From positions 1 through 45,485 of the forward strand of contig JAFEAS010000158.1 of the NCBI GenBank assembly GCA_018266315.1: a DNA stretch of 45,485 nt, read 5' to 3'. Position 1 is the stretch's first letter. Each line of letters opens with the position of its first letter. A program made the translations under genes and the position numbers. This document shows positions 1-7,168 of this stretch, piece after piece. The notes under the pieces were generated by a model. That model was not told the DNA's origin. It made no database searches and worked only from the letters and a program-made list of their open reading frames with translations. The stretch comes from Chloroflexi bacterium SZAS-1 (GTDB lineage: Bacteria; Chloroflexota; Chloroflexia; Chloroflexales; Roseiflexaceae).

Positions 1-618
1 GCAAAAGTCGTCATTCAGGGCTTTGGGCACGTTGGCAGTATCTGCGCCCGCGTGCTCGACGAGTTCGGCGCGCAAGTAGTGGCGGTGAGCGATACCAGCG
101 GCGGCATTTATAACCCTCATGGCCTGCCCATTGCCGATTTGCTGGCCTACAAGGCGCGCACCGGGGCAGTAACAGGCTTCCCCGAAACCGACGCAATTTC
201 CAATGCCGACCTGCTTGAGCTGGAATGCGATTTCCTCATTCCCGCCGCACTGGAAACCCAGATTACTGCCAAGAATGCGGGGAATATTAAGGCGCGGGCA
301 ATCTGTGAAGCCGCCAACGGGCCGGTGACGCCCGCTGCCGATGAGATTCTGTATGATAATGGGGTCTTTGTGATCCCCGATATTCTGGCTGGTGCTGGTG
401 GCGTCATCGTCAGCTACTTCGAGTGGGTGCAGGGCCTGCAAGAATTTTTCTGGACTGAGCGCGAGGTGAATGCCCAGCTTGAACGTGTGATGGTAAACGC
501 CTTCCAGCAGGCACTACGCAAAGCCCAGGAAAAGCGGGTTCAGCTGCGCACCGCCGCCTACCTGCTGGCCGTCGATCGTGTGGCGCGCTCAACGCTGACG
601 CGCGGCATCTACCCTTAA
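1..618 (+). CDS. gdhA: Glu/Leu/Phe/Val dehydrogenase, C-terminal part (5' end outside window)
   Basis: Reads in frame from base 1, so the start lies upstream of the window. It begins inside the NAD(P)-binding Rossmann fold: VVIQGFGHVG is the GxGxxG loop, followed by an acidic/polar strand end (VAVSDTSGGIY). Further family signatures are CDFLIPAALETQI, ICEAANGPVTPAADEIL and DILAGAGGVIVSYFEWVQG, all typical of the glutamate dehydrogenase superfamily C-terminal domain. The enzyme would reversibly deaminate glutamate to 2-oxoglutarate in the cytoplasm. The substrate-binding N-terminal domain is not visible, so glutamate rather than leucine or another amino acid is an inference from the closeness to bacterial GdhA. 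A strong hairpin follows the stop. Confidence 0.9.
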   Translation, partial: AKVVIQGFGHVGSICARVLDEFGAQVVAVSDTSGGIYNPHGLPIADLLAYKARTGAVTGFPETDAISNADLLELECDFLIPAALETQITAKNAGNIKARAICEAANGPVTPAADEILYDNGVFVIPDILAGAGGVIVSYFEWVQGLQEFFWTEREVNAQLERVMVNAFQQALRKAQEKRVQLRTAAYLLAVDRVARSTLTRGIYP

Positions 619-641
619 GCGCGTTTTTCGGCACAAAGCAC

Positions 642-688
642 ACAAAGAGCACGAAGGATAGTAGTTCTATCACGTTCGTGCTCTTTGT
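642..688 (+). terminator. Hairpin terminator after gdhA
   Basis: A 14-bp perfect inverted repeat (ACAAAGAGCACGAA at 642-655 and TTCGTGCTCTTTGT at 675-688) lies 24 bp after the gdhA stop. There is no long U-run, so it may act as a weak terminator or an mRNA 3'-end stabiliser. Confidence 0.55.
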
Positions 689-720
689 ATGATGTTTAGC
701 AAGGGAATGAGCGGCACACT

Positions 721-1095
721 ATGCCCGATAAGCGTGCTAGCCTGGGCAGTTTTGGCGAACAAATTGCCGCCAATTACCTTACCCGCCAGGGCTATCGTGT
801 AGAAGCACGTAACTGGCGCTGTGTCGCTGGCGAGATCGACCTGGTGATGCGCGACGGCAGAACCCTGGTATTTGTCGAAGTGCGTACACGCCGCAGCGCA
901 CCAGCGGGCACAGCCGAAGAATCAGTAGGCACTAGCAAACGCGCGCGCCTCGCAGCGCTGGCATATGCCTACCTCGAAGCGCATACCCTGCCCGAGGCTA
1001 CTCCCTGGCGTATCGATGTCGTCGCCATCGCCATCGACCGGGCCGGGCGGGTGGCACACATCAATCACATTCCCAATGCGGTAGAAGAAGGCTAG
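721..1095 (+). CDS. YraN family protein (UPF0102), nuclease-like fold
   Basis: A 124-residue protein that matches the YraN/UPF0102 family across its length: an N-terminal GSFGEQIAANYLTRQGYRV, then NWRCVAGEIDLVMRDGRTLVFVEVRTR, which carries the E-I-D...V-F-V-E-V-R pattern of restriction-endonuclease-like (PD-(D/E)XK) folds. The family is predicted to act on DNA, possibly Holliday junctions or competence-related DNA, but its function is not established. The stop overlaps the stop end of the convergent cupin gene by 4 bp (1092-1095). The ATG has a purine-rich AAGGGAATGAG upstream at a rather long distance. Confidence 0.85.
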   Translation: MPDKRASLGSFGEQIAANYLTRQGYRVEARNWRCVAGEIDLVMRDGRTLVFVEVRTRRSAPAGTAEESVGTSKRARLAALAYAYLEAHTLPEATPWRIDVVAIAIDRAGRVAHINHIPNAVEEG

Positions 1096-1652
1096 CCGTT
1101 CTTCGGCTCCCACACCTCTTCCAGCACACAATTCCAGGGGAACTTAAACTCATCGGCTGCATCGTACACATGCGATTGCAGGTTCACGACGATCACTTCT
1201 GGCATGCTCAGCGCCTTCCAACCGTGCATAATCATCGGTGGGATTTTGATCAGGCGTGGCCGCTGGCCGCCCAGAATTATCGGGTTCACATGCCCGAAGG
1301 TCGGCGAATCGGGCCGAATATCGACCAGTGTGACCTGTAGCTTGCCGCGCGTTACCGTGAACTGGTCGGTGTGAATATCGTGCAAATGCCAGCACTTCAC
1401 CACACCATAGTCGGTAGCGCTCTGATAGACATGCGCGGGCATCACCATGCCCTCGGCTTCGATCCATGGTCGGCTCCACAGCTCAATCACATCGCCGCGC
1501 CCATCGACATGCGCCTGCAGGTCTTTGACGACCACGCCCTCAATCGTGGGTGGGCGCGACGCCGGGAAGATATGATAGTTCAGGCTTTGCAGCCATTCGA
1601 TGGTTACATCGCGGGCGTGCTGGGGTCGTGTTTCGTATTGCACAGCGCTCAT
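1092..1652 (-). CDS. RmlC-like cupin (dTDP-4-dehydrorhamnose 3,5-epimerase-related)
   Basis: A 186-residue single-domain protein. It opens with an amphipathic stretch and then shows the layout of RmlC-like cupins: GVVVKDLQAHVDGRGDVIELW near the start, a histidine cluster in CWHLHDIHTDQFTVTRGKLQV and LVDIRPDSPTFG, then IKIPPMIMHGWKALS, the usual beta-strand with a HGW/HGF motif. Classical RmlC makes dTDP-L-rhamnose for cell-surface glycans. This member lacks the standard RmlC start and has no rhamnose-pathway neighbours, so the substrate is open. AAGGAG lies 11 bases before the ATG. It is convergent with the YraN-like gene and overlaps it by 4 bp. Confidence 0.7.
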   Translation of the reverse strand: MSAVQYETRPQHARDVTIEWLQSLNYHIFPASRPPTIEGVVVKDLQAHVDGRGDVIELWSRPWIEAEGMVMPAHVYQSATDYGVVKCWHLHDIHTDQFTVTRGKLQVTLVDIRPDSPTFGHVNPIILGGQRPRLIKIPPMIMHGWKALSMPEVIVVNLQSHVYDAADEFKFPWNCVLEEVWEPKNG

Positions 1653-1712
1653 TCCTCTAATTGCTCCTTGTGTCGTTTCCAGGCCGCTGCTGGCGCATTA
1701 TAGCAGAGAAGC

Positions 1713-1766
1713 AAAAACCGAGAAGCGAGAACATGGGCATACAGTCGTTCTCGCCTCTCGGTTTTT
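1713..1766 (-). terminator. Rho-independent terminator of the pdh operon
   Basis: An inverted repeat of about 20 bp (AAAAACCGAGAAGCGAGAAC against GTTCTCGCCTCTCGGTTTTT, one mismatch) with a 14-base loop. Read on the minus strand, the stem ends in a run of five T, 18 bp after the pdhC stop. Confidence 0.85.
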
Positions 1767-1784
1767 CATGCGCTTGCCGCCCAG

Positions 1785-3068
1785 CTACACAAGCAGGCTC
1801 ATGGGAGCCTCAAGCAGCTTGCGCAGCTCGGCCAGATATTGAGCCGCCACGGCCCCATCGACGATGCGGTGGTCGGCGCTGAGCGTCACATTCATCACTT
1901 CGCCCACCACAATTGCCCCATCGCGCACCACCGGCACCTGCCGCACCGCGCCCACGGCGAGTGATGCAACCTGCGGCACGGTGATGATTGAGCCGAATTC
2001 CACCACGCCATACATGCCCAGGTTGGTTACCTGGAAGGTTGCGCCTTCAAGCTCGTTTTGCTTGATCTTACCCTCGCGCGCGCGGCCAGCCATATCCTTC
2101 ACTTCGGCAGCGATCGTGCCAATGCTCTTTTTATCGGCATCTTTGATTACGGGCGCAATCAGCCCATCGTCGAGCGCAACCGCCACACTCACATTTACCT
2201 GATCGTGCCTCACGACGCCCGGCTGGCCTTCGCTGGTGGTAGCGAAACTGGTGTTCACCACTGGCAGCTTCGCCAGCGCTTTGGCCGCCGCCTTCACAAC
2301 CAGGTCGTTCACCGAAACTTTTACCGCCGCCGCGCCGCTCTCGTTGATCTGCTGGCGCAGTTTCATCGCCGCGCCCATATCAACTTCGACCGTGACATAG
2401 ATATGCGGGATACCCGGCTTGGCGTCGTTCATCGCGCGGGCAATCGCGCGGCGCATGCGGCCAAGTGGCTCGGCAGCGGCATTTGGCGTAGGGGCCGGTG
2501 CTGGGGCTGGGGCTGGTGTGGGTGCCGAAACTGGCGCGGCGGCAGCTGGCTGCGGTGCGGGTGCAGACGCGCTAGCCGGGGTTCCGGGCTGAAATTCTTC
2601 GACATTTTCCTTGATGATGCGCCCGCCTGGCCCGGTGCCTTGCACCAGTCGCAGATCGATACCACGCTCGGCAGCGAGTTTGCGCGCCAGTGGCGAGGCT
2701 TTAATATGATCATCGCCCTGCCCATTGCTCGGTGCGGCAGGCGCAGCCGGTGCTGGCGCAGCTGATGCGTCAGGGGCTGGCGCGGCAGCCGGTGGAGCAG
2801 CAGCGGGTGCGGAGGCACTGGCGGCGGGGGCGGCTCCATCGCCAATAATGGCGATAACCTCGCCAATTGGCACCACTTTGCCCGCCTCGACGAGAATTCG
2901 CTGGAGTGTCCCACTCTCAAACGATTGCAGCTCCATCGTGGCCTTATCGGTCTCGATCTCAGCAATGATCTCGCCATCGGTGATCTTGTCGCCTACTTGC
3001 TTCAGCCACTTCCCTACCGAGCCTTCAGACATCGTATCGCTGAGCCGTGGCATGGTTACTTCGGCCAT
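1785..3068 (-). CDS. pdhC: Dihydrolipoamide acetyltransferase, E2 of pyruvate dehydrogenase
   Basis: A 427-residue E2. The order is one lipoyl domain (residues 1-75, lipoyl-lysine K42 in IETDKATME), a long Ala/Pro linker, a peripheral subunit-binding domain around 120-160 (IKASPLARKLAAERGID...GPGGRI), a second Ala/Pro linker, and a C-terminal acyltransferase domain ending in the catalytic DHRIVDG (H about residue 400). It transfers the acetyl group from lipoamide to CoA. The ATG is preceded by GGAGG and overlaps the end of pdhB by 13 bp, showing translational coupling. The gene ends the operon and is followed by a strong terminator. The 2-oxo acid could in principle be a branched-chain one, but the neighbours and the E1 subunits fit pyruvate. 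Confidence 0.93.
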   Translation of the reverse strand: MAEVTMPRLSDTMSEGSVGKWLKQVGDKITDGEIIAEIETDKATMELQSFESGTLQRILVEAGKVVPIGEVIAIIGDGAAPAASASAPAAAPPAAAPAPDASAAPAPAAPAAPSNGQGDDHIKASPLARKLAAERGIDLRLVQGTGPGGRIIKENVEEFQPGTPASASAPAPQPAAAAPVSAPTPAPAPAPAPTPNAAAEPLGRMRRAIARAMNDAKPGIPHIYVTVEVDMGAAMKLRQQINESGAAAVKVSVNDLVVKAAAKALAKLPVVNTSFATTSEGQPGVVRHDQVNVSVAVALDDGLIAPVIKDADKKSIGTIAAEVKDMAGRAREGKIKQNELEGATFQVTNLGMYGVVEFGSIITVPQVASLAVGAVRQVPVVRDGAIVVGEVMNVTLSADHRIVDGAVAAQYLAELRKLLEAPMSLLV

Positions 3069-4054
3069 TGCTTGCCTCCTTCCAGCACCCGCTTGATTGC
3101 CCGAATTAAGTCTGGCGCGCCTGGCTTCGATGCCTGCGACAGCTTCGCGGCGTAGGGCAGCGGCACTTCAACACCGGCTACCCGCAGCACTGGCGCATCG
3201 AGGTAATCAAACGCGCCTTCTTGAATTGTCGCGGCAATCTCCGCCCCGATACCATACGAGTACCAATCTTCTTCCAGCACCACGGCCCGGTTGGTTTTCT
3301 TCACCGATTCGATGATTGTTGTGCGGTCGAGCGGGCGTAGTGAGCGCAGGTCAACCACCTCAACGCTGATGCCTTCTTGCGCGAGGTTCTGCGCCACCTG
3401 CAGCGCGACAACCGTCATACGCGAGTAGGACACCACGGTCACATCGGTGCCAGCGCGTTTCACTTCGGCCACGCCAATCGGCAGGGTGTAATCCTCATCG
3501 CGGGGAACTTCGCCCTTCGTATCGTACAGCGCCAGGCTTTCGATAAAAATAACCGGGTCGTCGTCGCGCACAGCCGACCGCATCAGGCCTTTCACGTCGT
3601 AGGGCGTTGCGGGGGCAACCACCTTCAGGCCCGGGCAATACGCGAACCAGTTCTCGAAGCTTTGGGAGTGCGTAGCCGCAAGCTGGCCCACACCGCCTGA
3701 AGGGGTGCGAATAACCAGAGGCACGCGTACTTGCCCACCAAACATGTAGTGAATTTTCGAGGCGTGGTTCACGATCTGGTCGATTGCCACCAGAATGAAG
3801 TTGATCGTCATAATTTCGACGATCGGGCGCATGCCGAGCATTGCTGCGCCCACGGCCAGACCAACAAAGCCTTCTTCCGCAATCGGCGTATCGACGACGC
3901 GGTGTTTGCCAAATTCGCTTTGCAGGCCCTCGGTAATGCGGTACGAGCCCTGGAACTTCCCAATCTCTTCGCCCATCAGCACGACATTCGAGTCGCGCGC
4001 CAACTCCTCCCCCAAGGTATCGTTTAACGCCTGACGATAGGTCATGATAGCCAT
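3056..4054 (-). CDS. pdhB: Pyruvate dehydrogenase E1 component, beta subunit
   Basis: A 332-residue E1beta of the alpha2beta2 type. It starts MAIMTYRQALNDTLGEELARD and carries MGEEIGKFQGSYRIT, DTPIAEEGFVGLAVGAAM and EIMTINF; a C-terminal transketolase domain follows (VEVVDLRSLRPLDRTTI and EEDWYSYGIGAEIAA). With E1alpha it decarboxylates pyruvate using thiamine diphosphate and acetylates the lipoyl arm of E2. It starts 3 bp after the pdhA stop and overlaps pdhC, so the three form one translationally coupled unit. Confidence 0.93.
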   Translation of the reverse strand: MAIMTYRQALNDTLGEELARDSNVVLMGEEIGKFQGSYRITEGLQSEFGKHRVVDTPIAEEGFVGLAVGAAMLGMRPIVEIMTINFILVAIDQIVNHASKIHYMFGGQVRVPLVIRTPSGGVGQLAATHSQSFENWFAYCPGLKVVAPATPYDVKGLMRSAVRDDDPVIFIESLALYDTKGEVPRDEDYTLPIGVAEVKRAGTDVTVVSYSRMTVVALQVAQNLAQEGISVEVVDLRSLRPLDRTTIIESVKKTNRAVVLEEDWYSYGIGAEIAATIQEGAFDYLDAPVLRVAGVEVPLPYAAKLSQASKPGAPDLIRAIKRVLEGGKQWPK

Positions 4055-4057
4055 GGG

Positions 4058-5146
4058 TTAGCGCCCTCCTTGTGCATTCTGGGCAATGATTGCGGCCTCG
4101 GCGCGGCCGGGCGTATTCGGTACCGGCGTTGCATACATATAGTCGAAGAGATCTTCGATCTTTGGGTTCGGGCTATGCTCGGCGAAATCAATCGCCTCTT
4201 GCACTTCCTGGTCGATGCGGCTGGCAGTTGCCTTGAGCCAGGCATCATCAACCACACCCGCCAGCACGAGCTGGTGTGCAAAATGCGGGAGCGGATCGTT
4301 CGCATTGCGGCCCTGTTTCACGGCCTCGGGATCGCGGTAGCGATCGGAGTCAATTACCGAGTGGCCGCGAAAACGGAAACTAACGGCCTCAAGAATAGCG
4401 GGTTTCTTCTCTTGCTCGGCACGCTCTCGCAGGCGGCGCGTGGCATCACGCATAGCCAGCACATCGGTACCGTCTACGCGCTCGCCATGCATGCGGAATG
4501 CACAGCCGCGCTTATAGAGATCTGGCTCGGCGGCACCTTCATCCACGGTCGTGCCCATGCCATAGCCGTTATTCACAACCAGGAAGATAACGGGCAAATC
4601 CCAGAGTGCGGCAAGATTAAGCGATTCGTGCCAGGCGCCGATATTGGTCGTTGCATCGCCCATCTGGCATACCACCACGCCGGGTTTGCCCTGATATTTC
4701 AGTGCATAGGCCGCGCCAGTAGCTAGGGGAAGCTGGCCGCCAACAATGGCATAGCCGCCCATAAAATGGGCTGTAGCATCGAATAGGTGCATCGAGCCGC
4801 CACGGCCACGCGAAACGCCGGTTTCCTTCCCAAACAGCTCGGCCATTACCGGGCCTGGCGCAACCCCGCGCGCAATAATATAGCCGTGCTCGCGGTAATT
4901 GGTAAAAATATAATCCGCTGGTGTAAGCGCCGCCATTAATCCAACAATCGTCGCTTCTTCACCCAGATTCAGGTGGCAGTAGCCGCCGATTTTTGCCTTC
5001 GTGTACATCTCGCTCGTGCGCTCTTCAAAGCGACGCAGCAACAGCATTTGTGCATAATATTGCTGTAGCTCCTGCGGGTTTTCGCTCGATAGATCGCGCC
5101 CGGCCGGCTCCGCGCCCGTAGTAGGCTGATTGGTTCGTTTGGCCAT
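4058..5146 (-). CDS. pdhA: Pyruvate dehydrogenase E1 component, alpha subunit
   Basis: A 362-residue E1alpha. The ATG at 5146 (MAKRTNQ) is chosen over an in-frame upstream start because AAAGGAG lies about 7 bases ahead of it. Signatures are YAQMLLLRRFEERTSEMYTK, NYREHGYIIARG, SRGRGGSMHLFD and the thiamine-diphosphate motif, here GDATTNIGAWHESLN...VVNN. The usual GDG is GDA in this protein. RFRGHSVIDSDRYR is the conserved phosphorylation-loop-like region near the cofactor. Together with E1beta it commits pyruvate to acetyl-CoA. No E3 gene is visible next to it, so dihydrolipoamide dehydrogenase must be encoded elsewhere. Confidence 0.93.
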   Translation of the reverse strand: MAKRTNQPTTGAEPAGRDLSSENPQELQQYYAQMLLLRRFEERTSEMYTKAKIGGYCHLNLGEEATIVGLMAALTPADYIFTNYREHGYIIARGVAPGPVMAELFGKETGVSRGRGGSMHLFDATAHFMGGYAIVGGQLPLATGAAYALKYQGKPGVVVCQMGDATTNIGAWHESLNLAALWDLPVIFLVVNNGYGMGTTVDEGAAEPDLYKRGCAFRMHGERVDGTDVLAMRDATRRLRERAEQEKKPAILEAVSFRFRGHSVIDSDRYRDPEAVKQGRNANDPLPHFAHQLVLAGVVDDAWLKATASRIDQEVQEAIDFAEHSPNPKIEDLFDYMYATPVPNTPGRAEAAIIAQNAQGGR

Positions 5147-5237
5147 GAAATATGCTCCTTTATGCCGTTCAAGACACACCAGAACACAGCGGGTGCCTCC
5201 TTACCCACTGTGTGCCCCCAGGCATGTCAAATGCCCA

Positions 5238-5705
5238 TCACATACCAGGATGCATGGTCTCGTGTGTAAAAACACTCTTGGGTGCGTGGCAGCGTGGGCA
5301 TTGCTCCGGTGCATCTGGCCCGCGCACAACTTCGCCACACACGGGGCATACCCAGCGCATGGCAATCTGTTTGATCAGATCCGAGCGGCTTACAATGCCC
5401 ACCAGCCGATCGCCGCGCAATACTGGCACCCGGCGAATCCGCCGATTGGCGAGCAGGTGCGATACTTCTTCCACATTCGTATCTTCGGTGATACTAATGA
5501 CCCCACGGCTCATAATATCAGCCACGGTGTTGCCCTGCTTCGAGATAAAGTCGTATTCAGTCACCAACCCCACCAGTGCGCCTGCTGCATTCACTACCGG
5601 CAGGCCGCTAATGCGGTGGCGGGCTAACACGCGAGCAGCATCTTCAATCGTGCTATCTTCGAGCACGCTGATCACATCAGAGGTCATAATTTCACGCACT
5701 TGCAT
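5238..5705 (-). CDS. Two-CBS-domain protein with C-terminal rubredoxin-like zinc ribbon
   Basis: A 155-residue protein with two tandem CBS domains. The first is REIMTSDVISVLEDST...GLPVVNAAGALVGLVTEYDF and the second ADIMSRGVISITEDTN...VPVLRGDRLVGIVSRSDL. They are followed by a short Cys4 knuckle, C120-x2-C123 and C136-x2-C139, spaced like rubrerythrin-type rubredoxin domains. CBS pairs bind adenine nucleotides (AMP, ATP, SAM, NADH), and the Cys4 site may bind iron or zinc. It lies 91 bp upstream of pdhA on the same strand, with GAGGAG before its ATG, so it may sense energy or redox state for the PDH operon. That role is inference. Confidence 0.82.
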   Translation of the reverse strand: MQVREIMTSDVISVLEDSTIEDAARVLARHRISGLPVVNAAGALVGLVTEYDFISKQGNTVADIMSRGVISITEDTNVEEVSHLLANRRIRRVPVLRGDRLVGIVSRSDLIKQIAMRWVCPVCGEVVRGPDAPEQCPRCHAPKSVFTHETMHPGM

Positions 5706-5749
5706 TGCTATCTCCTCATATGATAGGCAGGCGGGTTGAAATACCGGTG

Positions 5750-6703
5750 TTACGATTGCAGTGATGTATACCGATTGCCTGGCTGAATCCCCTGGATGAC
5801 ATGTACCAAGTCGGGCAGACTCAGGTGCGAGGGCACGCGCGGTGGGGCTTTGGGGCTACCGCATAACAACAGCCGTGTGCTTGGGTGTAAATACCAATCG
5901 GCGTCGCCATCTATAACACGCAGATCATGATAGATGGGTGTCAAATCCACATCCGAGCGCGCCTGGGCGGCAATGCCCATCCAACCGTGACCGTCGCGGT
6001 AAGCATAGAGTATCGCGCCATGGCGGTAGGCTAGCTTGCTCGATCCGCCATCATCACTTTCCATGGCAATACCTAGCCCCCAACGAGTATCAAATTCGAC
6101 GCGCTGCGCAAAGGCACGCTCAAGCCGAATCTGGCGCGACTCTTGCTCGTACCAGGCATCGAGATTGGGCAGCATCGCAAAGGCAACATGCCGGGGCCGA
6201 TTGGGAAAGAGCAGGTTATAGCCGGTAATGAGCGCGTTAATATTGAAGAAGCCCATCTCACTGGCGGGGGCCAGCGCATGATCGATCTGACACACTTGCC
6301 GCACTATACGTTCAAGTGCCGCATCGTAGGGTGCGACCGCGCGCCGCACCAGCTCAGCCGAGCACAAGGTGCGCGCCTTGCGCTGATGATGGTCGAAGCG
6401 ACCGCCGCCAGTATCAACATGAATAATTCGTGGGTTTGAATCGACAGGCTGGTTCTGCCAGGTTGTGCCAGCCGGGACAAACTCAAGCTCAGCGCTGGCT
6501 GCATTATCAAAACGGATCAACATCCATATGGCAGTCAGGCAATCAAGGTCAGGTGCGAGATGTCCTACAATCGTTAAGGGCTGCGCCAAGAAGCCGCGCT
6601 CGCTTTCCAGTTTGTGTACTGTAGTAGACGTATGAGGCCATGTGGGTAATATAGTATGACGCATATGCGGCAGCATCGCCCCAGTGGCATATGCCGCCCG
6701 CAT
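5750..6703 (-). CDS. DHH-like phosphoesterase family protein (function unknown)
   Basis: About 317 residues, a rather divergent protein. Near the N-terminus VGHLAPDLDCLTAIW resembles the first metal-binding motif of DHH phosphoesterases (GHxxPDxDxxxA), and IIHVDTGGGRFDHHQRK supplies a D...DHH motif as in the MYG1/DHH group. Later sequence (QIDHALAP, ITGYNLLFP, RWGLGIAMESDDGG) is not recognised. The family cleaves phosphodiesters or pyrophosphate using Mn2+. Start choice is uncertain: TTG 6715, ATG 6703, 6676 and 6664 are all in frame without a good ribosome site. A sigma70-type promoter lies just upstream. The stop is 44 bp from the CBS gene, so this may be the first gene of the pdh operon. 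Confidence 0.6.
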   Translation of the reverse strand: MRAAYATGAMLPHMRHTILPTWPHTSTTVHKLESERGFLAQPLTIVGHLAPDLDCLTAIWMLIRFDNAASAELEFVPAGTTWQNQPVDSNPRIIHVDTGGGRFDHHQRKARTLCSAELVRRAVAPYDAALERIVRQVCQIDHALAPASEMGFFNINALITGYNLLFPNRPRHVAFAMLPNLDAWYEQESRQIRLERAFAQRVEFDTRWGLGIAMESDDGGSSKLAYRHGAILYAYRDGHGWMGIAAQARSDVDLTPIYHDLRVIDGDADWYLHPSTRLLLCGSPKAPPRVPSHLSLPDLVHVIQGIQPGNRYTSLQS

Positions 6704-6746
6704 AAAACGCGACAATTCTGCGGTGTGATGCTAAATATAGGCCAAA

Positions 6747-6775
6747 AGTATAGCAGAAAGGGGTGGGGTGCGCAA
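6747..6775 (-). promoter_or_regulatory. Sigma70-type promoter for the DHH-CBS-pdh block
   Basis: On the minus strand -35 TTGCGC (6770-6775), a 17-bp spacer and -10 TATACT (6747-6752). The same -35 and -10 hexamers with the same spacing occur in front of the T-box/glyQS unit. Confidence 0.65.
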
Positions 6776-6998
6776 CTAAATGTCTACGCCAAGCTCATAT
6801 TGCTGCAATGATGGCGCTCTGCCGTTTTCTAGGTCGGTGCCTGGATGTGCGGTGTATCGTCCAGGTTCCGCCAAATACGAATAATACTGATTCCTTGGCT
6901 TTTCTCGTGCAGGGCCTGGCGTAACCGCCCCGAAACCCACTCATACAACAAATGATGCACCAGATTTGGTTTAATATAACGTTTATAGAAACAGTAGC

Positions 6999-7072
6999 GG
7001 CAACGAAAGTGTGTTCACCGGCTCGCACATCCAGGGATGGAGAGGCAGGTTCAAATCCTGGCGTTGCCACCA
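6999..7072 (+). ncRNA. tRNA-like RNA without a normal anticodon arm, CCA encoded
   Basis: A 74-nt segment with a perfect 7-bp acceptor stem (GGCAACG 6999-7005 with CGTTGCC 7062-7068), an A discriminator and encoded CCA (7070-7072). It has a T arm with the invariant GGTTCAAATCC B-box (7048-7058) and one mismatch at the stem base. The 39 nt in between do not form a standard D arm plus anticodon arm. The best fold I find has a 5-bp stem (7009-7013 with 7024-7028, 10-nt loop containing CCGG) and a short 4-bp hairpin TCCA-GGGA-TGGA (7030-7041) with a GNRA tetraloop where the anticodon should be. A perfect 13-bp hairpin follows 4 nt after the CCA. It could be a degenerate tRNA, a tRNA-like small RNA, or a tRNA whose fold I have missed. 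The segment 6716-7168 holds no convincing protein gene. Confidence 0.6.
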
Positions 7073-7076
7073 ACGT

Positions 7077-7109
7077 AAACGCGGTACCCAAGCTTCGGGT
7101 ACCGCGTTT
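7077..7109 (+). terminator. Hairpin immediately after the tRNA-like RNA
   Basis: A perfect 13-bp stem (AAACGCGGTACCC / GGGTACCGCGTTT) with a 7-base loop, 4 nt after the CCA end, followed by GGTTTC. The T-run is short, but position and stem strength fit a terminator for the small RNA. Confidence 0.7.
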
Positions 7110-7168
7110 GGTTTCATGGCTTCCGCAGGCACATCTACAACAAACGAACGTCCTGCATTTGTATGCGC

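Noticed and set aside
2058..2765. 235-residue plus-strand ORF opposite pdhC
   Set aside because: A shadow of the Ala/Pro-rich E2 linker; no independent family signal.
6999..7072. Integron attC site, because of the GGCAACG/CGTTGCC ends
   Set aside because: The ends do not fit RYYYAAC/GTTRRRY, no integrase or cassette is present, and the B-box and CCA fit a tRNA-like RNA far better.
6795..7091. 98-residue minus-strand ORF across the tRNA-like gene
   Set aside because: It runs through the tRNA-like segment, where translated tRNA sequence gives the well-known false VATPGFEP-type peptide; it has no ribosome site or family match.
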